Below are positions 19,432-28,704 of a stretch of 64,000 bases of DNA, piece by piece; the stretch's first letter is position 1, and each line of letters starts with the position of its first letter. The position numbers and the translations under genes are program-made. This DNA comes from Verrucomicrobiales bacterium. GTDB taxonomy: Bacteria > Verrucomicrobiota > Verrucomicrobiia > Limisphaerales > CAIMTB01. The stretch lies in the NCBI GenBank assembly GCA_016795425.1, contig JAEUHG010000120.1, positions 19,898-83,897 of the forward strand, given 5' to 3'. The notes under the pieces are model-generated. The model was not told the origin of the DNA and made no database searches. It was given only the letters and a program-made list of their open reading frames with translations.

Positions 19432-20373
19432 ATGGGACAAATCCTGAAATCCCTGCGGGCCTTGGCCGATCCCACGCGTCTGCGCATCCTTGGTGTCCTG
19501 GAAAAAGGCGAGCTTTCGGTGCAGGAACTCCAGGAAATCACCACCCTGGTCCAATCCCGCATCTCGACCCACCTTTCCCTGCTTCAGGACGCTGGCCTGG
19601 TGCAATCACGGCGTGACGGTCGGCGAGTCTTCTACCGCCTATCGACCATTGGCGACGCCTCCTTAAGCGGTTCTTTGGGAATCGCGCTCAAAGCCGCCCG
19701 CGAATTGCCGGAGTCCGAGGCCGACGATGTGAACCGTCGGCGTATCGTGGCATTGCGGGAGAACCAGGCACGCTTGTTGTTCAACCAGGTTGCCGGTCGC
19801 TTTGATCGAAGCTACGGCCCGGGCCGTTCCTGGCAGGCGTTTGGTCAGTTACTGCTCCGACTGCTGCCCGCGGTAGAGGTGGCGGATCTGGGTGCCGGCG
19901 AAGGACTGCTCAGTGAACTGCTGGCACTGCGCTGCCGCCGGGTGATCGCCGTGGATAATTCCGATAAGATCATTGCCTTTGGAGCAGCTAAGGCGCGTCA
20001 GGCGGGCTTGAAGAACCTCGAATTCCGCCTTGGCGATTTGGAGGACCCTCCAATCGACCCGGCGAGCGTGGACATTGTGATTCTCAGCCAGGCCCTGCAC
20101 CATGCTTCCCATCCTCCGCAGGCCCTGCATTCCGCCCACCGCATCCTGCGGCCCGGCGGGCAAGTGCTGATACTGGATCTGCGACGGCATGCGTTCGAAG
20201 AGGCGCGGCAACTCTATGGCGACCGCTGGCTCGGCTTCGCCGAGAGCGATTTGACCGGGTGGTTGGAACAGGCCGGGTTTCGCGAAATCGAAGTTTCGGT
20301 GGTCGCGAGGGAGGAGCAACCCCCCCATTTTGAGACCATTCTGGCTGCCGGATCCAAGCCGCTCTCTGCCTAG
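19432..20373 (+). CDS. ArsR-family regulator fused to a SAM-dependent methyltransferase domain (SahR-like)
   Basis: 313 residues. Residues 1-75 are an ArsR winged helix: ADPTRLRILGVLEKGELSV, then QSRISTHLSLLQDAGLV as recognition helix and RRDGRRVFYRL as wing. No metal-binding cysteine pair is seen. Residues 130-300 are a class I methyltransferase fold with the SAM motif VADLGAGEGLL, acidic VIAVDNS and ILRPGGQVLILD. A good AGGAG site lies 6 nt upstream (19421-19425). It is divergent from metK-ahcY. This architecture and neighbourhood match SahR, the S-adenosylhomocysteine-responsive regulator of the SAM cycle described in Proteobacteria. It probably senses SAH or SAM and represses metK-ahcY; whether it methylates anything is unknown. 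Confidence 0.85.
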   Translation: MGQILKSLRALADPTRLRILGVLEKGELSVQELQEITTLVQSRISTHLSLLQDAGLVQSRRDGRRVFYRLSTIGDASLSGSLGIALKAARELPESEADDVNRRRIVALRENQARLLFNQVAGRFDRSYGPGRSWQAFGQLLLRLLPAVEVADLGAGEGLLSELLALRCRRVIAVDNSDKIIAFGAAKARQAGLKNLEFRLGDLEDPPIDPASVDIVILSQALHHASHPPQALHSAHRILRPGGQVLILDLRRHAFEEARQLYGDRWLGFAESDLTGWLEQAGFREIEVSVVAREEQPPHFETILAAGSKPLSA

Positions 20374-20482
20374 CGCCGTTCAACGAGCAGTTTGCCCCTT
20401 TCCAACAGGACTCCAATTGGCAGGATGGGGCATGCCCTCGTCACTCGCCCATTGCGTTGGATTCGATCCGCGTCCCCTTCCC

Positions 20483-21286
20483 ATGCCTGCGTTACGGCGT
20501 GCCGCTCCCCTCGCGGCCCGGCTCATCACGGCACTCGTCTTTTGGATCTTGGTCCAGGCGCCCCGCCCTTCCCAAGCGGCGGTCGGAGTGGGAGCCAAGC
20601 CGCCGGCTGGAGCGGATGTGCTCATCGATGGATCGCGCCAAACCCTGGATGAAAAATGGACCTACTGGCAGGGCCCGGGGTTCAAGTCCTCCCTGCCAAT
20701 CCGATGGAAGATGGTGGAAGACCCGGTCGACGCTGGAACGGTGCTGATGACCGACGATCCGGCGGCGGCCGGCGGCAAATATGGAGCGGCCGACATCGTG
20801 ACCAAAAAGGCGTATCGGGATTTTCGGCTGCACATCGAGTTTCTGGTGATGAAGCCGGGTGGGAACAGCGGAGTCTATCTTCAGAACCGTTATGAGATCC
20901 AAGTGCTCGACGGTGACAAGACCTCGCATGGCATGGGTGCGGTGATCAATGAGACCCCGTCGCCCTACCACGCTTACCGGGGGGTGGGAAAATGGAACGC
21001 CTACGACATCGTGTTCCGCGCCGCCCGATTCAAGGACGGCAAGGTGGCGGAGAAGGCGATGGTCACCATGTATTTCAACGGCATCAAGGTGCATGACCGC
21101 CAAACCATCAGCCAGGTGTGGGGTGGACCAAATTCCGGAATCGATGGAGGCAATGACGGCGGAAAAGGGATCACCGACACTCCCGGGGGCCTGAAACTGC
21201 AGGCCGAAGGCCACGACGTGCGCTACCGGAACACTTGGATTCAAGAATTGGACCTGCGCGCCCCGGATACCGATTTCAGCCCGTAG
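20483..21286 (+). CDS. Secreted DUF1080 protein (3-keto-disaccharide hydrolase family)
   Basis: 267 residues with a signal peptide (ARLITALVFWILVQA, cut near RPSQA). The DUF1080/PF06439 fold is a concanavalin-like beta-sandwich. Family hallmarks are TKKAYRDFRLHIEF, PGGNSGVYLQNRYEIQVLD, a KWNAYDIVFRA-type strand, VTMYFNGIKVHD and a final VRYRNTWIQEL. Characterised relatives cleave 3-keto-glycosides; the substrate here is unknown. I chose the ATG at 20483 for a compact signal peptide; an ATG at 20432 has a better upstream AGGA and would add 17 residues. It starts 109 bp after the regulator, with no sign of a shared role. Confidence 0.88.
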   Translation: MPALRRAAPLAARLITALVFWILVQAPRPSQAAVGVGAKPPAGADVLIDGSRQTLDEKWTYWQGPGFKSSLPIRWKMVEDPVDAGTVLMTDDPAAAGGKYGAADIVTKKAYRDFRLHIEFLVMKPGGNSGVYLQNRYEIQVLDGDKTSHGMGAVINETPSPYHAYRGVGKWNAYDIVFRAARFKDGKVAEKAMVTMYFNGIKVHDRQTISQVWGGPNSGIDGGNDGGKGITDTPGGLKLQAEGHDVRYRNTWIQELDLRAPDTDFSP

Positions 21287-21330
21287 TCGGGCGATCGACC
21301 GAGAACCTGAGGGAACCCGCACCCGCCTCA

Positions 21331-21359
21331 TTGACAAAGGCACGGCCTGTCGCGTTAGT
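21331..21359 (+). promoter_or_regulatory. Possible sigma-70-type promoter for the hybrid kinase
   Basis: A perfect TTGACA (21331-21336) is followed after 17 nt by GTTAGT (21354-21359), only 3 of 6 matches to TATAAT. It lies 68 bp before the ATG at 21427, in the only sizeable gap ahead of the gene. Confidence 0.35.
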
Positions 21360-21426
21360 GGGGCGGCCGACACAAGGTGGGCGGTCCACTTGAGCAGTTG
21401 CGCCGAAGACGTCCGAATCGACTCGC

Positions 21427-23382
21427 ATGACGAAGATCCTGATCGCCGACGCCGAAGATGCGGCTGCCGACCGACTGCGTGCACTTCTCGACGATCCGGA
21501 CTACCAGGTCATAGGAAGGGCGACCACCGGGGAGGAAGCGATTCGCCTCTGCCGCCAAACTCCGCCGGGCATCGTTTTGATGGACGTTTCGCTTCCGGGG
21601 GCGATCCAGGGCGCGGACGCCGCGCAGCGGATCCGGCGCGAACAGGAAATCCCCGTCGTCCTGATCACTTCCGACTCCGACCTCGCCTCGCTGCAGCCGA
21701 CGGTGCAACCCGGGTGGTCCGGCTACCTGACCAAACCGGTGGGTGCGGACAGCCTTCGTGCCGTGATTGCCACCACGCTTTTCCGCGAGTCGACGGAGCG
21801 GCGCCTTCGACAGATGGAGCGGTGGTTGGCGCGGACTCTTGAGAGCATTGGCGACGCCGTGATCGCGACCGATGCCGCCGGACGCATTACCTTCATGAAT
21901 GCCGTCGCCGAGCGGCTCACCGGCTGGGCCCAGCACGAAGCGAATGGGCAACCCCTGCACGACGTCTTTCGTATCGTCAGCGGCGTGGATCCCGAGTGGA
22001 AGGTTGACCTGCTCAAGAAGACCCTCGAACAGGGCCTGTCCATTCGTTTGGACGACGGCCACCTCCTCATCCGCCGCGATCAACGGATGATTCCGATCGA
22101 CGACTCGGCCACACCGATTCGGTCGCCGGAAGGGAAGACCTCGGGAGTGGTGCTGATTTTTCGGGATTCCTCGGAACGAGTGAGCCAGGAATCGGAACGT
22201 CGGCGCCTCGAGCGCTGGCTCTTCGATTCGGAAAAGCTCGAGAGCCTGGGCGCGATGGCCAGCGGCGTCGGGCATGACATCAACAACCTGCTCACCAGCG
22301 TCCTGGCGAACGCCAACCTCTGCCGCAAGGCGCTCCCGTCGGACTCGCCGCTGCATGCCCACCTCCAACCTATCGAAGAGGCGGGCCGACGTGCCGGCGA
22401 CCTTTGTCTGCGACTCCTGGCCTACGCCGGGGAAAGCGGACCGGACCTCAGGGCCGCGGATTTGGGACTCCTCTTGCAGGAACAGGCAGCCAGTCTTCGA
22501 CTGAACCTTCCAGGCAACGTCGAACTCAAAGTTGAGGGTTTGGCGGATCTCCCCCCTGTCAGGGCGGATGCCAATCAGCTTCGCCAGGTCGTCAATGAAC
22601 TCGCCGGCAATGCCATCGAAGCCTTGGGCGGACGCCCGGGTCAGGTTCTCTTGTTCGCCGGGAGCATTCGGTTTTCCGAAGAACAACGGGAAGCGGCCAT
22701 TCAGCCCTGCGAATTGGCCGTCGGCGAACATGCCTGCCTGGAGATCAGCGACAACGGCTGCGGCATGTCTCCCACCACGCTGGCCAGGGTCTTCGACCCT
22801 TTCTTCACCACCAAGAAGTCGCGGCGTGGCATGGGACTCGCCGTGGTGCATGGGATTGTGCGCCAGCACCAAGGCGCACTCCTCGTGCGCACCCAGGTCG
22901 GCGAAGGCACCTCGGTCCGCGTCATCCTGCCTTTCGAGCCCCGTCCCGAGCCCGCTTCGGTAAAGGCACCGGCGAATTCGGACGCATCCCAGGTCCCCGC
23001 CGCGGGAGGGACGGTCCTCCTTGCCGACGACGAGGAACTTCTGCGACGCGTCGGTATCGGCGCCCTGGCACAACGGGGATTCACCGCCGTCACCGCACGC
23101 GACGGCGAAGAAGCGCTCTCCATCTTCCGACAATCCCCGGACCGCATCTGTGCCATTGTCCTCGACGTCACCATGCCGAAAATGGACGGCCTTCGGACCT
23201 TGGAGGAGATCCGACGGATCCGCCCCAACGTTCCGGCCGTATTGATGAGCGGTTTTCCAGGGGACAGCCTGAGGCGGGCTCTGGGGGCCGGCACCACGGC
23301 ATTTCTGCAAAAGCCCTTCGATATCGATGCCTTCTGGCGGGCGTTCGACGCCTCGATTGCCAAGGCTCCCCGCGGCAACTGA
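21427..23382 (+). CDS. Hybrid histidine kinase: receiver-PAS-kinase-receiver
   Basis: 651 residues, no membrane segment, so cytoplasmic. An N-terminal receiver (1-118) has phospho-acceptor Asp53 in VLMDVSLP and TKPVG. A PAS domain (about 135-255) contains ESIGDAVIATDAAGRITFMN. The HisKA segment has MASGVGHDINNLL with His283, followed by an ATPase domain with N-box NELAGNAIEA, DNGCGM, FDPFFTTKK and GMGLAVVHGI. A second receiver (about 530-645) has Asp580 in VLDVTMPKMDG and ends QKPFD. No DNA-binding output is attached, so phosphate probably moves between this protein and other receivers. It converges on the kinase at 23447-25531, which belongs to the same HDxNN class. Confidence 0.93.
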   Translation: MTKILIADAEDAAADRLRALLDDPDYQVIGRATTGEEAIRLCRQTPPGIVLMDVSLPGAIQGADAAQRIRREQEIPVVLITSDSDLASLQPTVQPGWSGYLTKPVGADSLRAVIATTLFRESTERRLRQMERWLARTLESIGDAVIATDAAGRITFMNAVAERLTGWAQHEANGQPLHDVFRIVSGVDPEWKVDLLKKTLEQGLSIRLDDGHLLIRRDQRMIPIDDSATPIRSPEGKTSGVVLIFRDSSERVSQESERRRLERWLFDSEKLESLGAMASGVGHDINNLLTSVLANANLCRKALPSDSPLHAHLQPIEEAGRRAGDLCLRLLAYAGESGPDLRAADLGLLLQEQAASLRLNLPGNVELKVEGLADLPPVRADANQLRQVVNELAGNAIEALGGRPGQVLLFAGSIRFSEEQREAAIQPCELAVGEHACLEISDNGCGMSPTTLARVFDPFFTTKKSRRGMGLAVVHGIVRQHQGALLVRTQVGEGTSVRVILPFEPRPEPASVKAPANSDASQVPAAGGTVLLADDEELLRRVGIGALAQRGFTAVTARDGEEALSIFRQSPDRICAIVLDVTMPKMDGLRTLEEIRRIRPNVPAVLMSGFPGDSLRRALGAGTTAFLQKPFDIDAFWRAFDASIAKAPRGN

Positions 23383-23395
23383 GATTCTCACCGAC

Positions 23396-23418
23396 CGTCC
23401 CGTTGGCGGGTTGGGACG
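23396..23418. terminator. Weak hairpin between convergent kinase genes
   Basis: CGTCCC pairs with GGGACG across an 11-nt loop in the 64-bp gap between the two converging kinase genes. There is no T-tract on either side. It may act in both directions, but support is only location and stem. Confidence 0.3.
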
Positions 23419-23446
23419 AAGCGCTGTCTGGCAGATCCACAGCCGG

Positions 23447-25531
23447 TTAAACGGCGACCTGCGGATTCCGGGCGGCCCCTCGACGTTCCGCACAAGCCCC
23501 GATCGCCGCCGTCAGGATTTCCGGCGCGAACGGCTTGGGCAGGAACTGAGATCCATCGCGGTCGAAAGGCGCCGGCGGGGATTCCTGGGTGAAGCCACTG
23601 ACAAAGAGGAACCTCAAATCGGGCCGATCTTCACGCAATTTTTGGGCCAGTGCATAGCCGCTGACGCCGCCCGGCATATTCACGTCGGTAATCACCAGGT
23701 CGATGCGATCCCTCAGGTCGGGCCAGCGCGCCAAGGCGGCCGCTCCACAATCAGCGGTCTCCACCGTGTGGCCGACCTTCGACAGAAGTCGAACCATGAG
23801 TTCGCGGAGGGGGGCCAAGTCCTCCACCACCAGCAACCGCTCACGTCCCTCACGCATGGGAGGTCGCAGCGGAGCGGCCGGTGGGGCCTCGGCCACCGCG
23901 ATGGGCAGGTGAATGCGAAACGCCGTGCCGATGCCCACCGTACTGGTGAGCTCAATCCAACCTCGGTGTTGATGAATGATTCCGAAGGCCGTGGCCAATC
24001 CGAGTCCTGTCCCCTTCCCGACCTCCTTGGTGGTGAAAAACGGCTCGAAGATTCTCGGGAGATGCTCGGGGGCAATGCCCACGCCGGTGTCCGTCACGGT
24101 GATCATGACGTAATCCCCGGCCTTCGCTCCTGTGGGTGCCGAGGGTGGCGGTGAAGCCACCGAAACGCGCGACGCAGCCAGAATCAGCACGCCGCCGGAC
24201 GGCATCGCATCGCGGGCATTCAACCCGAGATTCATGATCACCTGCTCCAACAACACACGATCCGCCAGCACATGGACGGAAGAGGCGGTGGAACAATGAT
24301 GCACTTGGATGGCCTCGCCCAGCACCCGAGCGAGCAACGTCGCCATGGACTGCAGGACCTCGACGATCTCGACGGCCCGAGTCTCCATCGGTTGGCGGCG
24401 GGCAAAGGCGAGCATTTGACGGGCGAGATGCGCTGCCTTGTCGGTTTCGGAGAGGATGGACGTTGCCGACGAACGAATCCGGCTCATTTCGGTGTCGTCC
24501 TCGAGGATCCGTGCCGCGTTCAGTTTGATGATGCTCAGGATGTTGTTGAAGTCGTGAGCCACTCCGCCGGCCAATTGGCCGATCGCTTGCAGCTTTTGGC
24601 TTTGCCGCACCCGGGCCTCCAGTTCCACGCGTTGAGTGCAGTCCCGAATCAAGACCAGCATCTCCGCGGATCCGCCCGAGACCATTCGCACCTCGAAATG
24701 TCGGGTCCCGTGCGTGTCGCGCACCGCGATCTCCTCAGCAAAACTCCCGGCTCCGTCGTAGGCCAGCCGGCCGAGGCCGCGACGCACCACTTCTGACAAT
24801 GGTGCCGGCAACACTTCTTCCAGATTACCCCCGACGCGCAACGCACCGTCCGGACCGGACACGTCAAAGGGAACCACGTGGCCTTGTCGCGTGAGCAGAA
24901 GCACCCGGTCCGGCAACGCGGCAAGGATGGCCCGCTGCCGAGATTCGCTCTGGCGCAAAGCCCGTTCCATTCGTTTCCGCTCGGTGAGATCGATGATGGC
25001 GGTCAGACAGACTTTATCGCCGTCAGGAGTCGCATGGAGCAACTGGCTCTCGAGGTGCAGGTCACGGCTGGCTTGATCGCTGGTTCCAAACCCCAGTTCC
25101 ACGACGGATCTGCGCCCGCTGGTGAAGACCTGGGTCAGGTGGCCATGGAACCGCTCCCGTTCCGAGGGGATCAGGTGCAATGCGAACGCGTTCGGGGTGG
25201 AAGTCTGCCGAGGTCGATCCAGGAGGTCAGCCGCCGCGAGATTCAATTCGATCACGCGATGATCAGGGCCGAACACCAGGTAAGGAATAGGCGCCAGATC
25301 GAAAAGGGCAAAATACCGTCCCCGGGCCAATTCGAGCCGTTCATGGCTTTCGCGGAGCTCTTCGTTCTGAATTTCGAGTTCCGCCTGGTGGATCTGAAGC
25401 TCGGTAAGCGCTTCCTCAGCGCTCAATTCGGATCCCGAACCCGGTTGGCGCCCTTGAACTCGGCGCGCCGCCTGTGCCCGCAATCCGTCCAGGCGATTGG
25501 ATCGTGAACTTCCCGGCTCCTTCGACTTCAT
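23447..25531 (-). CDS. PAS-containing hybrid histidine kinase with C-terminal receiver
   Basis: About 694 residues, soluble. The N-terminal third has a coiled coil (SAEEALTELQIHQAELEIQN) leading into a PAS domain (ARGRYFALFDLAPIPYLVF), then LTERKRMERALRQSE and a second PAS-like domain. The kinase core has GGVAHDFNNILS with His326, then NLGLNARDAMP, TDTGVGI, FEPFFTTKEVGKGTGLGLA. The C-terminal receiver has Asp616 in VITDVNMPGG and KPF. The start chosen (ATG, 25531) overlaps the stop of the CheB-CheR gene by ATGA; a TTG at 25549 is an alternative. The tight overlap implies it works with the CheB-CheR protein. Confidence 0.92.
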   Translation of the reverse strand: MKSKEPGSSRSNRLDGLRAQAARRVQGRQPGSGSELSAEEALTELQIHQAELEIQNEELRESHERLELARGRYFALFDLAPIPYLVFGPDHRVIELNLAAADLLDRPRQTSTPNAFALHLIPSERERFHGHLTQVFTSGRRSVVELGFGTSDQASRDLHLESQLLHATPDGDKVCLTAIIDLTERKRMERALRQSESRQRAILAALPDRVLLLTRQGHVVPFDVSGPDGALRVGGNLEEVLPAPLSEVVRRGLGRLAYDGAGSFAEEIAVRDTHGTRHFEVRMVSGGSAEMLVLIRDCTQRVELEARVRQSQKLQAIGQLAGGVAHDFNNILSIIKLNAARILEDDTEMSRIRSSATSILSETDKAAHLARQMLAFARRQPMETRAVEIVEVLQSMATLLARVLGEAIQVHHCSTASSVHVLADRVLLEQVIMNLGLNARDAMPSGGVLILAASRVSVASPPPSAPTGAKAGDYVMITVTDTGVGIAPEHLPRIFEPFFTTKEVGKGTGLGLATAFGIIHQHRGWIELTSTVGIGTAFRIHLPIAVAEAPPAAPLRPPMREGRERLLVVEDLAPLRELMVRLLSKVGHTVETADCGAAALARWPDLRDRIDLVITDVNMPGGVSGYALAQKLREDRPDLRFLFVSGFTQESPPAPFDRDGSQFLPKPFAPEILTAAIGACAERRGAARNPQVAV

Positions 25532-28500
25532 GAGATTCTGGATGGACAAGGCGAGCCAGGGCCAGTTGGCGATTCACCGCGACTCGCGAGAATGAGATCG
25601 GTGAGGTCATGGTGCGAAACCACCATGCCGGGCACCGATCCTTGAATCCGCAGGGCGTGCAACCGAAACCAGCGTCGCTGATTCGGCGCGTCGCACGGAT
25701 ATTCGGCCACGAACTGCGGGTTTCGCCCTTCAAGGACCGCGCGGAGTCCCTCGAGAATCTTGACTTCGGTTCCCGGACCGCCGGCGGGGCCTTCCCGGCA
25801 GACCGCAAAATAGTTGGCACCCACCCCCATCCGCGCCGGGTCGCCTCCGTTCTCCCGGGCGAACTGTTCCCAGGCCCGGTTCACGCATTGGATGGTGCCG
25901 TCGAGATCGACGACGGCGATATTGGCGGGAAACGCATCGATGATTCCGCGCGTCCGCGCCTCGTTCTCAGCCAAGGACCGTTCGGCCTTACGCCGCCGGG
26001 TGATATCGATGACGGTCACCACCAGTCCGCGCACCTCTCCCGTCTCGGTAATGTAGGGCGACAGCCGCAGAAGGAGGGTCCGTCCGTCAGGTTGGTCCAG
26101 CTGCCATTCCTCGTGCTCCCGCTTTTCCAGCACTTCCGTGGCGTGCTTGGCCATTTCCGGGAAGCGCAATAGTCGCGCTGCGGTTTCGATGGGCGCACCG
26201 ATATCCTCAGCGGTAAGCGGTGTCAGGATGTACAGCGCGCTCGACGCACGGCGGATGCGCATCGAGTTGTCGACGAGCATGGTCCCGACCTGCGACGAAG
26301 CGAGCAGGTTGTTGATGTCATTGGTGAGGTCGGTCAATTCCTCAATGCGATTCTGGTTCTCCGTGTTGACCGTGTGCAGCTCTTCGTTGACGGACTGCAG
26401 TTCCTCATTGGTGCTCTGCAACTCCTCGTTCGCCGCCAGCAGTTCCTCGTTCGCGGTCTGCAGTTCCTCGTTCGAGGACTCCAATTCCTCGATCGTGGCT
26501 TGCAGGCTCTCGCGGGTATCGGCCAGCTCCTGTTCGAGATCCTGGATATGATCCTGGGCGCTGCGCGCGGCATCGAACTCCTCGGCGCGCGGATCACCCG
26601 ACTTGGGAGGAGCCTTTTCTTCGATGAACAGCAGCCTCAATGGCAACGAAGAGGTTCCTGGGACCTCCACCGGACTGACCCGCAACCGGAGATACCGGGT
26701 CACGCCACCCAGGTGACAACGCACGTTGTCGTAGATGAACTCGCCCTTGGCGCGGGCCGCCTTTTTCAATGCGCTGGCCACCGCCGCCGACAGACCCGCG
26801 GGCAGAAGGCGGAACAGGTCGCGACTAAACGCGCCCGGCGCCGGTTCCAGGTACTGTCCGACCGGCCCCAGCAAGTGCAGCACTTCGTTCGCCTCGTCGA
26901 CGACCAAACAGGGTGGCACATGCTCGGCAATGAGTTTTCGATGAATGCACTCCAGCAACTGCCCCTGCCCCGACACCGGACGGACCGTGGAGGAGAGTTC
27001 AGGCACGCCCGCGACCCGGCGAATTGACGGGCGAGGCCCATCCCAGCGGGGTCGCCGAACGGAACTGCGGGTCTGGTACAGCTTGTGGCGCACACTCGCC
27101 GTGCGAAACAGCGAGCTGAGTTCCCCGAGGGCCTCGCTGGGCCCCAGCAGCAGGAAGCTCTCGGGTTTGAGCGCGAAGTGGAACATGTCCAGGACCCGTC
27201 GCTGCACCGGCTGCTGGAAATAGATGAGCACATTGCGGCAGCTCACCAGATCGAGGCGGGTAAACGGGGGATCCTTGAGCAGATCGTGCCGTGCAAACAC
27301 CACCATCTTTCGCAGGCTGGTCACCACTTGATACCCGTCCGGTCTCTTGACGAAATACTTGGCGAGCAGCGCGGGCGGCAGATCCGCGACCACGCTCTCC
27401 GGGTACACCCCCTGGCTGGCGGTTTCCAAGGCTTCGCGGGCAATGTCCGTGGCGAAAATCTTGATATCCCACGCGGTGCCTTCGGGAGCCGGGGTCTCGG
27501 CCAGCAACATGGCGAGGGAATAAGCCTCCTCACCCGTGGAACAAGCCGGCACCCAAAGGCGCAGCGTGCGATCCCGCGACGCGCGCTTGGTCAGTTCGGG
27601 CAGCACGTTGCGTCCAAGGTATTCCCAGGCCTCGCCATCCCGGAAGAAGCGCGTCACGCAGATCAGCAATTCATGGAAGAGCATCGTCGCTTCCCGCGGC
27701 GAAGCCTCCAGATGGCGGCAATAGTCCACCAGGTGCTGGATCTGGTTGATGCTCATCCGGCGCTCGATCCGCCGGTCGATGGTCGCGCGTTTGTAACCCG
27801 AAAAATCCACGCCGCAACGCTCGCGCAGGATGGCGAACACCTGCTGCATCGACGGATCGTCACCGAGCCGATCCGAGGCGGCCTCCGCGCGGGCGACAAA
27901 GGGGTGCTGAAGGTATTGGAGGAGCTTCCGCGGCATCTCCTCTGGCGGCAGAATCAGATCCGCCAAACCGGTGGCAATCGCGCTTCGAGGCATGCCATCG
28001 AACTGCGCGGACGTCTCGCTCTGGACCAGGACGAGCCCGCCCACATCCTTGATGGCTCGAATCCCCATGGTGCCGTCACTGCCGGTACCCGACAGGACGA
28101 TACCGACCGCTTTCGATCCCTGGTCCTCAGCCAGGGAGCGGAAAAAGACATCGATGGGCAGATGCAATCGGTGATCATTGTCCACCGCCACCAACTTCAG
28201 CCGCCCCTTGCTGATCTTAAGATGCTTCCCCGGAGGGATCAGATAGATCCGGTTCGATTCCACCGACATACCATCCTCTGCCCGCAGCACCGGAATCGCC
28301 GTCTTCTTGGACAGCAACTCGACCATGAAGCTCTTGTAGTCGGGAGAAAGATGCTGCACGACGACGCACGCCAAGCCGCTGTTCACCGGCATGGTGGCAA
28401 AGAACTTCCCCAACGCCTCCAATCCGCCGGCGGACGCTCCGACTCCGACAACCGTACATCCCAGGTGGGTCGGTTCCACCTCCGGATCGGGATCCACCTT

Positions 28501-28611
28501 GATACCCGCCGGCAGCGCTTGAGTCGGGTTATCCCGCAGCGATGCGCGAGCCTTCGCGGTCGACCGTTTGGTTTTCGAGGGTGAATTCCGGCGGCCGTCG
28601 AGGGCTTTCAT
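25528..28611 (-). CDS. CheB-CheR-PAS fusion (methylesterase/methyltransferase sensor protein)
   Basis: 1,027 residues. The CheB methylesterase domain (about 50-235) keeps the catalytic triad: Ser60 in GVGASAGG, His87 in VVVQHLS and Asp179 in SGTGSDGTMG. A CheR methyltransferase follows (about 255-500) with LLICVTRFFRDGEAW, PACSTGEEAYS and SCRNVLIYF. Residues 660-760 form a long coiled coil of repeated TNEELQS/ANEELLA heptads, then PAS domains with MLVDNSMRIRRAS and VVDLDGTIQCVN. No CheB receiver is attached. There are no chemoreceptor, CheA or CheW genes nearby, so it is probably not classical chemotaxis. Such fusions are typically coupled to hybrid kinases, as here. Confidence 0.94.
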   Translation of the reverse strand: MKALDGRRNSPSKTKRSTAKARASLRDNPTQALPAGIKVDPDPEVEPTHLGCTVVGVGASAGGLEALGKFFATMPVNSGLACVVVQHLSPDYKSFMVELLSKKTAIPVLRAEDGMSVESNRIYLIPPGKHLKISKGRLKLVAVDNDHRLHLPIDVFFRSLAEDQGSKAVGIVLSGTGSDGTMGIRAIKDVGGLVLVQSETSAQFDGMPRSAIATGLADLILPPEEMPRKLLQYLQHPFVARAEAASDRLGDDPSMQQVFAILRERCGVDFSGYKRATIDRRIERRMSINQIQHLVDYCRHLEASPREATMLFHELLICVTRFFRDGEAWEYLGRNVLPELTKRASRDRTLRLWVPACSTGEEAYSLAMLLAETPAPEGTAWDIKIFATDIAREALETASQGVYPESVVADLPPALLAKYFVKRPDGYQVVTSLRKMVVFARHDLLKDPPFTRLDLVSCRNVLIYFQQPVQRRVLDMFHFALKPESFLLLGPSEALGELSSLFRTASVRHKLYQTRSSVRRPRWDGPRPSIRRVAGVPELSSTVRPVSGQGQLLECIHRKLIAEHVPPCLVVDEANEVLHLLGPVGQYLEPAPGAFSRDLFRLLPAGLSAAVASALKKAARAKGEFIYDNVRCHLGGVTRYLRLRVSPVEVPGTSSLPLRLLFIEEKAPPKSGDPRAEEFDAARSAQDHIQDLEQELADTRESLQATIEELESSNEELQTANEELLAANEELQSTNEELQSVNEELHTVNTENQNRIEELTDLTNDINNLLASSQVGTMLVDNSMRIRRASSALYILTPLTAEDIGAPIETAARLLRFPEMAKHATEVLEKREHEEWQLDQPDGRTLLLRLSPYITETGEVRGLVVTVIDITRRRKAERSLAENEARTRGIIDAFPANIAVVDLDGTIQCVNRAWEQFARENGGDPARMGVGANYFAVCREGPAGGPGTEVKILEGLRAVLEGRNPQFVAEYPCDAPNQRRWFRLHALRIQGSVPGMVVSHHDLTDLILASRGESPTGPGSPCPSRIS

Positions 28612-28704
28612 GATTCAGAACTGTAGTCATCTTAACATCGATCGTCATTAGGCCGTCAACGGGTTTGCCGTTAGCCGACATTCGTTCCAGAATCTTAACG
28701 TGGC

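Noticed and set aside
21355..23493. 712-codon open frame on the minus strand
   Set aside because: Antisense of the hybrid kinase, whose His, N, G and receiver motifs are all on the plus strand.
27085..28584. 499-codon open frame on the plus strand
   Set aside because: Antisense to the CheB-CheR fusion; no recognisable domain.
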